In this document: positions 16,639-27,574 of the stretch, in pieces | Layout of the letters: every line of letters begins with the position of its first letter | Numbering within the stretch: the first letter of the stretch is position 1 | Assembly (NCBI GenBank): GCA_947496175.1 | Contig: CANMBU010000002.1 | Location: forward strand, 434,001-498,000 | DNA length: 64,000 nucleotides | Origin: an uncultured Roseovarius sp. | Lineage (GTDB): Bacteria; Pseudomonadota; Alphaproteobacteria; Rhodobacterales; Rhodobacteraceae | Direction: 5' to 3' | Program-made: the position numbers and the translations under genes | Notes under the pieces: model-generated | What the model was told of the DNA's origin: nothing | The model's input: the letters and a program-made list of their open reading frames with translations, nothing else | The model's database searches: none

Positions 16639-17562
16639 CTAGTCCGAGGCATGAAAGGTGCGGCCCAGCGAGGCGGGCGCGCGGGACTTGTCGGCTGACA
16701 TGATGACCAGCACGAGGATGGTGATCAAGTAGGGCGACATGCTGAGGTATTCCACAGGGATCGCAACACCGGCGGCTTGCAGGTTGAGTTGCAGCACGCT
16801 GATCCCGCCAAAAAGCCAGGCGCCGAGCAACACACGCCCCGCTTTCCAGCTTGCAAAAACCACGAGGGCCAGCGCGATCCAGCCCGACCCGGCGGTCATA
16901 CCTTCGGTCCATTGCGGCACGCGCACGAGGCTGAGGTAGGCACCACCCAAACCCGCACAGGCCCCGCCAAAGAGGATGGCGAGGATGCGGATGCGGATGA
17001 CCTTGTAGCCAAGAGCATGGGCCGCGCCGTGGTTTTCGCCAACAGCGCGTAGGATAAGACCTGCGCGCGTGCGATTGAGTACAAACCAGACCGTGGCCAC
17101 AAGCGCCAGAGCGAGATAAACCATGAGGTCATGTGAAAAGAGGACCGGGCCCAGGACAGGCAAATCCGAGAGGACCGGAATTTTTATGTTGGCCGTAGGG
17201 GGCGGTTTGATCCCTTGATAGCCTTGCCCCAGAAGGGCGCTTAATCCCAACCCAAAAAGGGTGAGCGCCAGGCCCGAGGCCACCTGATTGGCGAGTGCAA
17301 GTTGTGTCAGGATGGCAAAGAGAAGGGCGAGAGCTGCCCCGCCAAGCGCTGCGGCAATGAAGCCCACAAAGGGTGAGCCGGTATTGACTGCAATGGCAAA
17401 GCCGCAGATGGCCCCGGTGATCATCATCCCCTCGACCCCAAGGTTCAGAACGCCCGCGCGCTCGACCACCAACTCGCCTAAGGCGGCCAGTAGTATTGGC
17501 GTGGAGGCAACGATGAGTGAAGCCAGAAGAAGCGTGGGGTTGATTGAGGAGAGATCCATCAC
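16639..17562 (-). CDS. ABC transporter permease (BMP/nucleoside type), second subunit
   Basis: 307 aa with about eight to nine membrane segments and the BPD_transp_2 pattern: GVLNLGVEGMMITGAICGFA, VASGLALTLFGLGLSALLGQ, RAVGENHGAAHALGYKV (the cytoplasmic EAA-like coupling loop) and GGAYLSLV. It pairs with the larger permease to form the channel. The start overlaps the upstream permease stop by 4 bp. Confidence 0.92.
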   Translation of the reverse strand: MMDLSSINPTLLLASLIVASTPILLAALGELVVERAGVLNLGVEGMMITGAICGFAIAVNTGSPFVGFIAAALGGAALALLFAILTQLALANQVASGLALTLFGLGLSALLGQGYQGIKPPPTANIKIPVLSDLPVLGPVLFSHDLMVYLALALVATVWFVLNRTRAGLILRAVGENHGAAHALGYKVIRIRILAILFGGACAGLGGAYLSLVRVPQWTEGMTAGSGWIALALVVFASWKAGRVLLGAWLFGGISVLQLNLQAAGVAIPVEYLSMSPYLITILVLVIMSADKSRAPASLGRTFHASD

Positions 17563-18641
17563 ACCACCTCCGCCGTTTTCCAGCGCAGCCGGAAATTCGT
17601 CAGCACATCCACCGCCAGAAGGAAAAAGAGCAGCATCCCCTGAAACATCTGGATTGCGGCGGCAGGTAGGCCAAGGTTCGACTCGGCGTTTTCTCCACCG
17701 ATAAATGTCAGGGCCAGCAATAGCCCCGCCAGAAGAATTCCAACCGGATGCAAGCGGCCCAGAAAGGCTACGATGATCGCCGTAAAGCCGTAGCCCACGT
17801 TGAAGTCGATGTTGATTTGGCCCGCGGGCCCTGAGACTTCGAACATGCCTGCGAGACCCGCGAGCGCCCCCGACAATCCAAGGCAGACCAGCGTCAGGCG
17901 TGCTGGGTTTACACCTGCAAATCGCGCGGCCTTGGGCGCTTGGCCCGCCAGCCTAATCTGATATCCAAGCAAGTGCCGGGTGAAGAGAATATAGGCAAAG
18001 ATGACAGCGATGAGGGCGGCAACCACGCCCCAATGTATACCCGTGCCTGCGATGATCTCGGCATTATGGGCTGATGGATATTGCTGCAGGTTGCGCGAGC
18101 CGGGAAAGCCGCGACCATCGGGGTTGCGCAAAAGCCCGAGCGCCATTTTGGCCAGGAGCTGTTCGGCTACGTAAACGAGCATCAGCGAGACAAGGATTTC
18201 ATTGGTGCCAAACCGGGTTTTCAAAAGCCCCGGGATCATGCCCCAGGCCCAGCCGCCCAAAGCCCCGGCAATGACCATCAGGGGAAAAATATACGCCGCT
18301 TCCAGTGGATAGAAGGCAAGGCCCACACCCGCACCTGCCAATGCGCCCATGATATATTGCCCCTCGGCGCCGATGTTCCAGATGCCGGCCTTGAACCCAA
18401 GGCTGAGGCCGATGGCGATGAGGATGAGGGGCGCGGCTTTGACCAGCAACTGAGGACGGTAGTAAAAGGCGAACTCACCAAAGAGCGGATCCCAAAAGAT
18501 CGTGCGAATGGCCTCGACCGGGTTCTTGCCCAAGGCGGCAAACAGCGCGCCGCCGACAATCATGGTGATGACGACGGCAAGCATCGGGGTCAGAAACGTC
18601 CAGAGGCGCGAAGGTTGAGGGCGCTTTTCAAGCTGGATCAT
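17559..18641 (-). CDS. ABC transporter permease (BMP/nucleoside type), first subunit
   Basis: 360 aa from the ATG at 18641, which has GGAGG seven bases upstream; the in-frame start at 18659 is less well placed. BPD_transp_2 membrane domain with about eight or nine segments: GIWNIGAEGQYIMGALAGAG, TNEILVSLMLVYVAEQL, RLAGQAPKAARFAGV coupling loop and GFTAIIVAFLGRLHPVGI. Overlaps the ATP-binding gene by 14 bp and the second permease by 4 bp. Confidence 0.92.
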   Translation of the reverse strand: MIQLEKRPQPSRLWTFLTPMLAVVITMIVGGALFAALGKNPVEAIRTIFWDPLFGEFAFYYRPQLLVKAAPLILIAIGLSLGFKAGIWNIGAEGQYIMGALAGAGVGLAFYPLEAAYIFPLMVIAGALGGWAWGMIPGLLKTRFGTNEILVSLMLVYVAEQLLAKMALGLLRNPDGRGFPGSRNLQQYPSAHNAEIIAGTGIHWGVVAALIAVIFAYILFTRHLLGYQIRLAGQAPKAARFAGVNPARLTLVCLGLSGALAGLAGMFEVSGPAGQINIDFNVGYGFTAIIVAFLGRLHPVGILLAGLLLALTFIGGENAESNLGLPAAAIQMFQGMLLFFLLAVDVLTNFRLRWKTAEVV

Positions 18642-20151
18642 GCGCCACCTCCATCCCATGCGCGCCGCCCATCATCAAGCCGATCTCTTCGACCGTAAGC
18701 GCGCTGGCCGGTTTGATATCGGACAGCCGTCCTTCGTTGAGGGCCGCGAACCGATCAGAGATTTCCAAAAGCTCGTCCAGATCCTGGCTGATGCAAAGCA
18801 CAGCCGCGCCATTGGAGGCCAGATCAAGCAGGGCTTGGCGGATCGCGGCCGCGGCGGCTGCATCAACGCCCCATGTGGGCTGGTTCACGACAAAGACCGA
18901 TGGTCGCTGCATGATCTCGCGCCCTATGACAAACTTCTGCAAGTTGCCCCCTGAAAGTGCACGTGCCGCCACGTTTGCGCTTGGGGTGCGCACATCAAAT
19001 TTGACAATGATGGATTCGGCAAAGTTTCGAGCTGCCGACCATTTGAGAACCCCATGCCAATGCAGGTTTTGACGCGTCAGACCCGTCAGAAGCGCGTTTT
19101 CCGTCAGGCTCATATCGGGGGCGGCGGCATGGCCCAGTCGTTCTTCGGGGGCCGCCAGAAGACCCATTGCGCGCCGCGCGGTCGGGTCGGTTTTCCCAAT
19201 GGGTTTGTCTTGTAAGAGGATGGCGTCACGGGCGCTGCGCACCTCTCCAGACAGTGCGGCAAGTAGCTCATCCTGACCATTCCCGGCAACGCCACCAATG
19301 CCAAGGATTTCGCCAACCCGAAGAGAAAGGTTTATATCTTTCAATGAGATGCCAAAGGTCGATGTTGCAGGAACTGACAGGTTCCGCAATTCGAGTATCA
19401 CGTCGCCCGCTCTGTGGTCTGCACGTGCTGGGGTGGCAAAGCTGTTGCCGACCATCATCTCGGCCATGTCACGCGCCGATGTCTCGGATGGCACACACGT
19501 GCCGACCTTGCGTCCGTGCCGAAGGATCGTGGCCTGATCACACAGGCGCCGAATTTCCTCCAGTTTGTGGGAAATATAGAGGATCGCAACGCCTTCAGAC
19601 GTGAGCTTGCGCAAAGTCTCAAACAGGATCTCGACCTCTTGCGGGGTCAGAACTGAAGTGGGCTCATCCATGATCAACAGCCGTGGGTCCTGAAGCAGGC
19701 AGCGAATGATCTCGACCCGTTGGCGTTCACCGGCAGAAAGATCTCCGACGGTGCGGCTCGGATCAAGCGGCAGGCCGTAACTGTTTGAGACATCGCGAAT
19801 GCGTTCGGACAGTTGCCGCATCGGCGGTGGGGTCTCCATGCCAAGAGCTACGTTTTCAGCAACGCTTAGAGCTTCAAAGAGCGAGAAATGCTGAAACACC
19901 ATGGCCACGCCAGCAGTGCGGGCTTCTCTGGGTTCTTTTGGCGAAAACGCTTCTCCATGCATCTGCATGAACCCGCGATCAGGCGCCACCAACCCGTAGA
20001 TCATCTTCACAAGGGTAGATTTGCCAGCACCGTTTTCTCCCAGGAGTGCGTGAACCTCTCCGGCCTGGATGTCAAAGCTGACATCGTCATTGGCCACAAC
20101 CCCAGGATAGGCTTTGGTCAGGCCGGAAAGTCTCAGCAATGGCTCTGTCAC
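18628..20151 (-). CDS. ABC importer ATP-binding protein with two nucleotide-binding domains
   Basis: 507 aa from a GTG at 20151 (VTEPLLRLSGLTKAYPGV), the usual family beginning; the frame is open to a TTG at 20181. The first ABC domain has Walker A GENGAGKST, LSAGERQRVEIIR and Walker B LLIMDEPTS; the second has a degenerate Walker A-like GGVAGNGQDELL and LSGGNLQKFVIGRE with FVVNQPTWG. This RbsA/YufO-like layout is normal for BMP-type importers. First gene of the operon, divergent from dnaE; the 168 bp between hold both promoters but I see no certain box. Confidence 0.9.
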   Translation of the reverse strand: MTEPLLRLSGLTKAYPGVVANDDVSFDIQAGEVHALLGENGAGKSTLVKMIYGLVAPDRGFMQMHGEAFSPKEPREARTAGVAMVFQHFSLFEALSVAENVALGMETPPPMRQLSERIRDVSNSYGLPLDPSRTVGDLSAGERQRVEIIRCLLQDPRLLIMDEPTSVLTPQEVEILFETLRKLTSEGVAILYISHKLEEIRRLCDQATILRHGRKVGTCVPSETSARDMAEMMVGNSFATPARADHRAGDVILELRNLSVPATSTFGISLKDINLSLRVGEILGIGGVAGNGQDELLAALSGEVRSARDAILLQDKPIGKTDPTARRAMGLLAAPEERLGHAAAPDMSLTENALLTGLTRQNLHWHGVLKWSAARNFAESIIVKFDVRTPSANVAARALSGGNLQKFVIGREIMQRPSVFVVNQPTWGVDAAAAAAIRQALLDLASNGAAVLCISQDLDELLEISDRFAALNEGRLSDIKPASALTVEEIGLMMGGAHGMEVAHDPA

Positions 20152-20319
20152 GCGCCGCTTGTCCCCCCGGATTTCCGGCAACCCCGCGTCTGCTTAGCCC
20201 ATGGCGGGCAGGCGCTGCAATGGGCGGAGCCCGCAAGAGGACAGTTGTCCACAGAAAATGCCTCTGATTTGAGCACTGGGCTCTGGCGAAGGGCAGGGTG
20301 GTCGCCTAGGATCGCCACC

Positions 20320-23300
20320 ATGAGCAGTACCCCTCGATTCATCCATCTTCGCCTTCATACCGAATATTCGCTTCTGGAAGGGGCCGTGCGTCTCAAAAAG
20401 CTCGCGGATCTCTGCGTCAAACACGACATGCCGGCGGTTGCTGTGACCGACACCAACAATATGTTCGCGGCACTGGAGTTCTCAGTGACAGCCAGCGGGG
20501 CCGGTGTGCAGCCGATCATGGGGTGTCAGTTTGATCTGCAATATCTCGTGCCTGAACCCGGTAAGCGCGCAGTGCCACCCGCCCCCGTCGTTCTGTTGGC
20601 GCAGAATGAGCAGGGGTATGAGAACCTCATGAAGCTCAATTCGGCGCTTTACCTGCGCGCGGATGGGCAGTTGCCACACCTGACAATCGAAGACCTCGAG
20701 GCGCATGCTGAGGCGGTCATCTGTCTCAGCGGTGGTCCAGATGGCGCGGTGGGCAAGCTCTTGCAGCTTGGTCAGCACGCAGCGGCCGAGGCTTTGATGA
20801 CACGGCTCAAGGCGGCATTTGGAGACCGGCTTTACGTCGAGTTGCAACGCCACCGCGGAGAGGCTGGTATATCCGAGGCCGAGCGGCTGACAGAGCGTGG
20901 CTTTGTGGAAATGGCCTACGCGATGGAGCTGCCCTTGGTGGCCACCAATGACGTCTATTTTCCCAAGGCGGAGATGTATGAGGCGCATGACGCGATGATC
21001 TGCGTGGCGGAAGGGGCATATGTGGATCAGTCCGAGCCGCGCCGAAGGCTGACGGTCGAACACTATTTCAAAAGCCCGGCAGAGATGGCGACGCTGTTCG
21101 CCGATCTTCCAGAGGCTCTTGAAAATACAGTAGAAATTGCAAAACGCTGCGCTTTTGGAGCATACAAGCGCGATCCGATCTTGCCCAAGTTTGCAGATGA
21201 TGAGGTCGAAGAACTGCGTCGGCAGGCCGAGGCGGGTCTGAAAGAACGGCTCGCCGTTATTCCACATGCGACATCGGTGGAAGAGTATGAAAAACGCCTG
21301 GAATTCGAGCTTGGCATCATCGAAGGCATGGGCTTTCCCGGCTACTTCCTGATCGTTGCCGATTTCATCAAATGGGCCAAGGAGCAGGATATTCCGGTTG
21401 GTCCCGGGCGCGGTTCGGGTGCAGGCAGTCTTGTGGCCTATGCGTTGACGATCACCGACCTTGATCCGCTGGCCTACTCGCTACTTTTCGAGCGCTTCTT
21501 GAACCCTGAACGGGTCAGCATGCCGGATTTCGACATCGATTTCTGCATGGATCGTCGGGAAGAGGTGATCCAGTACGTGCAAGAGAAATACGGGCGCGAC
21601 AAGGTGGGCCAGATCATTACGTTCGGCGCGCTTTTGTCCAAGGCGGCGGTGCGCGACCTTGGACGTGTATTGCAGATGCCCTATGGACAGGTGGATCGGC
21701 TTAGCAAAATGATCCCGGTCGAAGGTGTGAAGCCGGTGAGCATTGAAAAGGCTCTGGCACAGGAAGAACGCCTGCGCGACGAGGCCAAGCGCGAAGAGGT
21801 GGTCGACCGCCTGTTGAAATACGGCATGCAGGTAGAGGGTTTGCTCAGAAACGCCTCGACCCATGCCGCCGGTGTTGTGATTGGCGACCGGCCATTGGAT
21901 GCTTTGGTGCCGCTTTATCAGGACCCGCGCTCTGACATGCCCGCCACGCAATTCAACATGAAGTGGGTGGAACAGGCCGGGCTGGTCAAGTTCGACTTTC
22001 TGGGCCTGAAAACCCTGACCGTTATTCAGAACGCAATGGCGCAGATCCACGCTTCAGGCCGGGATTTGCATGTCGCCGCTGATGGCACGCAGCTTTATGA
22101 ACCTGCCGAAGGGGCGGTCAATCAGATCAACGCCATTCCGCTGGATGATACCAAAACCTATGAGCTTTATGCCGCCGCCAAAACCGTTGCCGTGTTCCAG
22201 GTGGAAAGCTCGGGCATGATGGATGCGCTCAAGCGCATGAAGCCCGATTGCATCGAGGACATCATCGCACTTGTGGCGCTCTACCGACCCGGCCCGATGG
22301 AGAACATTCCGAAGTTTTGTGAGGTGAAAAACCAGCTTTCAGAGCGCGAAACGCTGCACCCTTCGATTGATCATATTCTCGATGAGACCCAAGGCATCAT
22401 CGTCTATCAGGAACAGGTGATGCAAATCGCGCAGGAGATGGCAGGCTACAGCCTTGGCGGTGCGGACCTTCTGCGCCGCGCGATGGGCAAAAAGATACAG
22501 GAGGCGATGGATGCGGAGCGTCCCAAGTTCATTGCCGGTGCCAAGGAAAACGGGGTCGATGACGCCAAGGCACTGGAGGTCTGGAACCTCTTGGACAAGT
22601 TCGCCAATTACGGCTTCAACAAATCGCATGCCGCCGCTTATGCCGTCGTCAGCTACCAGACGGCTTGGCTTAAGGCCAATCATCCGGTGGAGTTTATGGC
22701 CGGGGTGATGAATTGCGATATTCATCTCACCGACAAGCTGGCTGTCTATTTTGAAGAAGTGCGCAAACAACTTGATCTGCCCTGGGCGCCGCCTTGCGTG
22801 AACCGCTCAGAGGCGACGTTTTCCGTCAAGGAGGGTGTTCTGCACTATGGGCTTGGCGCGCTCAAGAACGTGGGTGCCGAGGCGATGCGCCTGATCACAG
22901 AGGCGCGGGGCGACAAACCCTTTGTCACGCTCTTTGATTTTGCGCGGCGGGTGGATTTAAAGTCCATTGGCAAGCGGCCGCTGGAAATGCTGGCCCGCGC
23001 GGGCGGTTTTGATGAGCTGGATCGCAACCGCCGCCGTGTGTTTGACAGCCTTGAGGCGTTGATGCGGTATTCCGCAGCCATATTCGAACAACGCGCCTCC
23101 AATCAGGTCTCGCTCTTTGGCGAAGCGGGCGATGACCTTCCCGAACCGCGTCTCAGCCCGGTAGAAGACTGGCTTCCGGCGGAGCGATTGACCGAAGAAT
23201 TCACCGCTGTGGGCTTTTACCTCTCTGGTCATCCGCTGGATGACTATATGGCCGCGCTGCGCCGCAAGGATGTCAAAACGCTGGATGAGGTCACGGAACT

Positions 23301-23823
23301 GGCCGCGCAAAAGGGTGCGCTTGTGGCCAAAATGGCCGGGGTCGTGGCAGGTCGTCAGGAGCGCAAATCCGCACGCGGCAACCGCTTTGCCTTTGTTCAG
23401 CTCAGCGATGTGACGGGCGGATACGAAGTCACTATGTTCTCTGACACGTTAGAGGCCGCGCGCGATGATCTGGAAACCGGTGCTCAGATTGTCCTCGGCG
23501 TTGAGGCCACCATGGAGGCCGATCAACTCAAACTTCTGGCCCGAAGTGTGCAGCCCGCCGATACCGTTGTGGCCGATGCAGGTGCCTCGGGTCTGCGGAT
23601 ATTTGTGGAGAGCGAGGCTGCGATCCCGTCGGTCGCAAGTGTCCTAACCTCTGCCGAAGATCTCAAACAGAGGACAGGAAGAGGGCCCATCCATTTTTGC
23701 CTGATGCATCAGGAGCTTCCAGGAGAAGTCGAGATTGCCGCCGGGCGCGAATTCCCTGTAACACCAAAGATCAAAGGCGCAATCAAAAGTCTTTCTGGTG
23801 TTGTGACCGTCGAGGATATCTAA
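20320..23823 (+). CDS. dnaE: DNA polymerase III alpha subunit
   Basis: 1167 aa from the ATG at 20320; the frame is open much further upstream, but the family begins at PRFIHLRLHTEYSLLEGA. PHP domain at about 5-270, then the family C polymerase core: GPGRGSGAGSLVAYAL, PDFDIDFCMDRREEVI (catalytic Asp pair) and DFLGLKTLTVI. Fingers, tandem HhH and OB fold follow (RQERKSARGNRFAFVQLSD). It is the replicative polymerase in the cytoplasmic holoenzyme. Length is typical for dnaE1. Single gene, divergent from the importer operon. Confidence 0.97.
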   Translation: MSSTPRFIHLRLHTEYSLLEGAVRLKKLADLCVKHDMPAVAVTDTNNMFAALEFSVTASGAGVQPIMGCQFDLQYLVPEPGKRAVPPAPVVLLAQNEQGYENLMKLNSALYLRADGQLPHLTIEDLEAHAEAVICLSGGPDGAVGKLLQLGQHAAAEALMTRLKAAFGDRLYVELQRHRGEAGISEAERLTERGFVEMAYAMELPLVATNDVYFPKAEMYEAHDAMICVAEGAYVDQSEPRRRLTVEHYFKSPAEMATLFADLPEALENTVEIAKRCAFGAYKRDPILPKFADDEVEELRRQAEAGLKERLAVIPHATSVEEYEKRLEFELGIIEGMGFPGYFLIVADFIKWAKEQDIPVGPGRGSGAGSLVAYALTITDLDPLAYSLLFERFLNPERVSMPDFDIDFCMDRREEVIQYVQEKYGRDKVGQIITFGALLSKAAVRDLGRVLQMPYGQVDRLSKMIPVEGVKPVSIEKALAQEERLRDEAKREEVVDRLLKYGMQVEGLLRNASTHAAGVVIGDRPLDALVPLYQDPRSDMPATQFNMKWVEQAGLVKFDFLGLKTLTVIQNAMAQIHASGRDLHVAADGTQLYEPAEGAVNQINAIPLDDTKTYELYAAAKTVAVFQVESSGMMDALKRMKPDCIEDIIALVALYRPGPMENIPKFCEVKNQLSERETLHPSIDHILDETQGIIVYQEQVMQIAQEMAGYSLGGADLLRRAMGKKIQEAMDAERPKFIAGAKENGVDDAKALEVWNLLDKFANYGFNKSHAAAYAVVSYQTAWLKANHPVEFMAGVMNCDIHLTDKLAVYFEEVRKQLDLPWAPPCVNRSEATFSVKEGVLHYGLGALKNVGAEAMRLITEARGDKPFVTLFDFARRVDLKSIGKRPLEMLARAGGFDELDRNRRRVFDSLEALMRYSAAIFEQRASNQVSLFGEAGDDLPEPRLSPVEDWLPAERLTEEFTAVGFYLSGHPLDDYMAALRRKDVKTLDEVTELAAQKGALVAKMAGVVAGRQERKSARGNRFAFVQLSDVTGGYEVTMFSDTLEAARDDLETGAQIVLGVEATMEADQLKLLARSVQPADTVVADAGASGLRIFVESEAAIPSVASVLTSAEDLKQRTGRGPIHFCLMHQELPGEVEIAAGREFPVTPKIKGAIKSLSGVVTVEDI

Positions 23824-23830
23824 CGGCTCA

Positions 23831-24025
23831 TCACCAATGCGGCGGGGGTTTGTTTCCGGCGATAACCTGTCCGGTGTTCATCGCTTCGCGTTCCGCCTCC
23901 GCTTCCATCAAAAGCTGAACCCGGCGATTGAGCATTGCGATTGTGGCCTCTTGCCGCGCAATCACATCTGACAATTCGTCGACTGTGCGCTGCAGATGCG
24001 CGATATTTTCTTCAAGCCGTTGCAT
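23831..24025 (-). CDS. slyX: SlyX family protein
   Basis: 64 aa, nearly all a coiled coil (RLEENIAHLQRTVDELSDVI, then IAMLNRRVQLLMEAEAER) ending in the family's PPPHW/PPPHY-type tail. Function of SlyX is unknown. It is convergent with dnaE, with seven bases between stops. Confidence 0.9.
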   Translation of the reverse strand: MQRLEENIAHLQRTVDELSDVIARQEATIAMLNRRVQLLMEAEAEREAMNTGQVIAGNKPPPHW

Positions 24026-24166
24026 GCGCCCATTATCGGCAAACTGCCAACACCGTCAACAAAAGGCACTCTTTCGTGATCTTGCGGTGCGATTGTGCCA
24101 TTGCTTGCCCATTGACGGCCCTTCGGCTAGACCGCCAGCAAATGCCCAAAGCCAAGGACGTTGGAC

Positions 24167-25654
24167 ATGGCCAAGATGAAAAAAGCCCCAAGACCCAAGG
24201 CGGAAACGCCCAAAGGGTTCCGTGACTACTTCGGCGTGGAAGTCACGGAACGTGCTGATATGCTGCACAAAATTGCCGGGGTCTATCATCAATATGGCTT
24301 TGACGCGCTTGAGACGAGCGCGGTTGAGACGGTCGAGGCGCTGGGGAAGTTTCTGCCCGATGTGGATCGCCCGAACGAGGGTGTGTTTGCCTGGCAAGAG
24401 GCTGATGAAGACGGCGCAGGCGACTGGATGGCACTGCGTTATGATCTCACGGCCCCCTTGGCGCGGGTTTATGCGCAGCACCGCAATGATCTGCCTACAC
24501 CGTATCGGCGGTATGCGATGGGACCAGTCTGGCGCAATGAAAAGCCCGGGCCAGGGCGATTTCGTCAATTTTATCAATGTGATGCGGACACTGTGGGCAC
24601 GGCAAGCATGGCCGCGGATGCCGAGATTTGCGCGATGCTGGCGGACACGCTGGAGGCGGTGGGCATCCCGCGCGGCGACTATGTTGTGCGGGTGAACAAC
24701 CGCAAGGTTCTGAATGGCGTGCTCGAAGTCATGGGCCTTGAAGAAGGCGAAACACGCGATGCGGTGCTTCGCACGATCGACAAGTTTGACAAGGTGGGCG
24801 AGGCCGGCGTGCGGGAGCTCTTGGGCAAAGGCCGTTTCGATGAGTCGGGGGCCTACATTGAAGGGGTCGGATTGAGCGATGATCAGGCTGGCCCCGTTTT
24901 GGGTTTCCTGACCTCGAAATCAGATGAAGCGTCAGAGACCATTTCGAACTTGCGCCAAGCGGTTGGTGGCAGTCAAATGGGCCTTGAAGGTGTGCAAGAA
25001 CTTGAAACTATTGCTAATCTTCTTGTCGCCCAAGGCTACGGACCAGACCGCATCGTCATCGACCCAAGCGTCGTCCGTGGTCTCGGCTACTACACCGGTC
25101 CGGTCTACGAGGCCGAACTTACCTTCGAAATCCACGATGAAAAGGGCCGCAAACGGCAGTTTGGCTCCGTCGCAGGCGGCGGGCGCTATGATGATCTGGT
25201 CAAACGCTTCACCGGACAAGCGGTGCCAGCCACGGGTGTCTCCATCGGTGTCGACCGGCTTTTGGCGGCGTTGCGTGAAAAGGGTAGGATTGGCGGCACG
25301 GTCGAGGGCCCTGTCGTGGTAACGGTCATGGATCGCGACCGGATGGCGGATTATCAGGCGATGGTCGCTGAGTTGCGCCAGGCTGGCATCCGCGCTGAGG
25401 TTTACCTCGGAAATCCAAAAAACTTTGGCAATCAGCTCAAATATGCAGACCGGCGCGGCAGCCCGGTTGCGGTGATTGAAGGCGGGGACGAAAAGGAAAA
25501 GGGCATCATCCAGATCAAGGATCTGATCCTCGGGGCGAAGATTGCGGAAAGTGCGACGCTCGAAGAATGGAAAGAGCGCCCCAGCCAGTTTGAAGTGCCG
25601 CGTGACCAACTGGTTAACAAGGTGAAAGACATCCTCGACGGGCAGGGGAAATGA
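24167..25654 (+). CDS. hisS: Histidyl-tRNA synthetase
   Basis: 495 aa from the ATG at 24167 (AAGGA nine bases upstream; 24176 also possible). Class II motifs: [11 protein letters not shown], motif 2 [23 protein letters not shown], histidine-binding [14 protein letters not shown], and motif 3 [15 protein letters not shown], with a C-terminal anticodon-binding domain (about 390-495). It charges tRNA-His. First gene of hisS-hisZ-hisG with ATGA overlaps between all three. Confidence 0.97.
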   Translation: MAKMKKAPRPKAETPKGFRDYFGVEVTERADMLHKIAGVYHQYGFDALETSAVETVEALGKFLPDVDRPNEGVFAWQEADEDGAGDWMALRYDLTAPLARVYAQHRNDLPTPYRRYAMGPVWRNEKPGPGRFRQFYQCDADTVGTASMAADAEICAMLADTLEAVGIPRGDYVVRVNNRKVLNGVLEVMGLEEGETRDAVLRTIDKFDKVGEAGVRELLGKGRFDESGAYIEGVGLSDDQAGPVLGFLTSKSDEASETISNLRQAVGGSQMGLEGVQELETIANLLVAQGYGPDRIVIDPSVVRGLGYYTGPVYEAELTFEIHDEKGRKRQFGSVAGGGRYDDLVKRFTGQAVPATGVSIGVDRLLAALREKGRIGGTVEGPVVVTVMDRDRMADYQAMVAELRQAGIRAEVYLGNPKNFGNQLKYADRRGSPVAVIEGGDEKEKGIIQIKDLILGAKIAESATLEEWKERPSQFEVPRDQLVNKVKDILDGQGK

Positions 25655-26736
25655 CCAACCTTGCCGCGATCAAAGCCGAGGCAACGCGCCTGCGCGGTGT
25701 GTTTGAGGCGGCGGGGGCCACGCCGGTTGATCCGCCAATCTTGCAACCGGCGGATACCTTGCTTGATCTCTACGGCGAAGATATCCGTGCGCGCGCCTAT
25801 GTGACGTCTGACGCGTTGCGCGGCGAGCAGATGCTGCGCCCGGATTTTACGGTGCCAGTTGTCCAAATGCATATGGAACACGGTGCCGAACCCGCGTGCT
25901 ACACCTATTCCGGCGAGGTGTTTCGTCGGCAAGAGGACGATCCCGACCGGGCCAGTGAATATCATCAGGTTGGGTTTGAGCTTTTTGATCGCGAGGCCCC
26001 TGAGGCCGCCGATGCCCGTGTGTTTTCAGAGATTTACAACATCCTGAAGCCACTGAAGTTGCGGGCGTCGACGGGAGATATCGGCATTCTCACCGCAGCG
26101 GTATCCGGCTTACAAACCACAGAACGTCGCAAGGCGGCCTTGATGCGTCACATCTGGCGGCCCCGTCGGTTTCGCGCACTTGTCGACCGGTTCTCCGGCC
26201 GCACATCCGTGCCGGAAAGCCGCGCCAGCCTCTTGGCTATGGACAACCCGATGGAGCAAGCCGCCCCTCTGATCGGTCTGCGCAGCCATGCCGAGATCGA
26301 GGCGCGCATCGCCGCCCTACGCGAAGATGCAGCAGCCCCAAATCTGTCCGAAAACGATGTCGCCCTTTTGGATGCCATCCTGTCTGTGCGCGAAACATCT
26401 GTTAACGCCCTGGAACACCTCCGCGATATCGCGGTTGACCTGCCCTCTATCAGCCCCGCCGTTGCGCGGCTTGCCAAACGGCTTGACGCGCTCAACGCTG
26501 CCGGCATCGACGTGACAGCGCTTGATTTTGAAGCCAGCTATGGCCGCACGCAGATGGAGTACTACGACGGTTTTGTCTTTGGCTTTTACGCGGCCAATCG
26601 TCCGGAACTGCCGCCTGTGGCCAGTGGCGGGCGCTATGACGCGCTGACACGCCAATTGGGGCAGGGGCGTGAAATTCCCGCAGTTGGCGGTGTTATACGC
26701 CCCGGTCTTGTGGTTGAACTCGGAGGCGCGGCATGA
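25651..26736 (+). CDS. hisZ: ATP phosphoribosyltransferase regulatory subunit
   Basis: 361 aa. It is a HisRS-like class II paralogue lacking the anticodon domain: [26 protein letters not shown] and [13 protein letters not shown]. HisZ binds short-form HisG and confers activity and histidine feedback control. The start overlaps hisS, and the stop overlaps hisG, each by 4 bp. Confidence 0.95.
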   Translation: MTNLAAIKAEATRLRGVFEAAGATPVDPPILQPADTLLDLYGEDIRARAYVTSDALRGEQMLRPDFTVPVVQMHMEHGAEPACYTYSGEVFRRQEDDPDRASEYHQVGFELFDREAPEAADARVFSEIYNILKPLKLRASTGDIGILTAAVSGLQTTERRKAALMRHIWRPRRFRALVDRFSGRTSVPESRASLLAMDNPMEQAAPLIGLRSHAEIEARIAALREDAAAPNLSENDVALLDAILSVRETSVNALEHLRDIAVDLPSISPAVARLAKRLDALNAAGIDVTALDFEASYGRTQMEYYDGFVFGFYAANRPELPPVASGGRYDALTRQLGQGREIPAVGGVIRPGLVVELGGAA

Positions 26737-27428
26737 GCATCAAGATCGGTGTGCCCTCCAAAGGGCGTTTGATGGAAAAGACCTTTGATTGGTTTGCCAA
26801 GCGCGGTATCACGTTGGGTAGGACCGGGTCAGATCGTGAGTACTCTGGCTTTGTCGAAGGTATCGACGGTGTTGAGCTGGTCCTGCTGTCTGCCGGAGAA
26901 ATCCCCCGGGAATTGCGCGCCGGTCGCATTCATCTGGGCGTGACCGGCACTGATCTTGTGCGCGAAAAGCTTGGGCAATGGGATCAGGTGGTTGAGGAAC
27001 TAGAGCCTTTGGGCTTTGGTCAGGCTGACCTCACTCTGGCCGTCCCGCAGGCTTGGGTCGATGTGAATACGCTGGATGATCTGGACGCAGCGGCGGCGGC
27101 CTTTCGGTCTGTGCACGGGTTTCGGCTTCGCATCGCCACCAAGTACCATCGCCTGTGCCGCGAGTTTCTGCGCGAGAATGGCGTGGCCGATTATCAGCTC
27201 GTCGACAGCCAGGGCGCCACGGAAGGTACGGTCAAGAACGAAACCGCCGAGGCGATTGCCGATATCACGTCTACAGGTGACACATTGCGCGCCAATCATT
27301 TGAAAACACTGGACGACGGCTTGATCTTGCGCAGTCAGGCCACGCTCTATCGCGCGCGCCGTGCAGATATCTGTGATCCGGACCGCAAAACACTTGGTGA
27401 GCTGATCGAGCGCTTGGGCGTAGGTTGA
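26733..27428 (+). CDS. hisG: ATP phosphoribosyltransferase, short form
   Basis: 231 aa, lacking the C-terminal regulatory domain of long HisG. Motifs: KIGVPSKGRLMEKT, LGVTGTDLVREKL, RIATKYHRLCREFL and the PRPP loop DSQGATEGTVKN. It catalyses the first step of histidine biosynthesis, ATP plus PRPP to phosphoribosyl-ATP, and needs HisZ, which lies directly upstream. Confidence 0.96.
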   Translation: MSIKIGVPSKGRLMEKTFDWFAKRGITLGRTGSDREYSGFVEGIDGVELVLLSAGEIPRELRAGRIHLGVTGTDLVREKLGQWDQVVEELEPLGFGQADLTLAVPQAWVDVNTLDDLDAAAAAFRSVHGFRLRIATKYHRLCREFLRENGVADYQLVDSQGATEGTVKNETAEAIADITSTGDTLRANHLKTLDDGLILRSQATLYRARRADICDPDRKTLGELIERLGVG

Positions 27429-27574
27429 GTGGATAACCGCTGCTCAGGTTTGAAATGTGCATAATGCCAATCACGATGGTGGAAGTGTAGAAACCAAAGG
27501 CCAAACGGACTTTGTTTCTTCCCAGAACCGCGTCGACGCTCTAACCTTTTTGAACATCAAAGGGATAGAACGCG

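Noticed and set aside
15938..16912. Longer versions of the BMP binding protein and other genes
   Set aside because: The frames stay open upstream but signal peptides and ribosome-binding sites fix the starts given.
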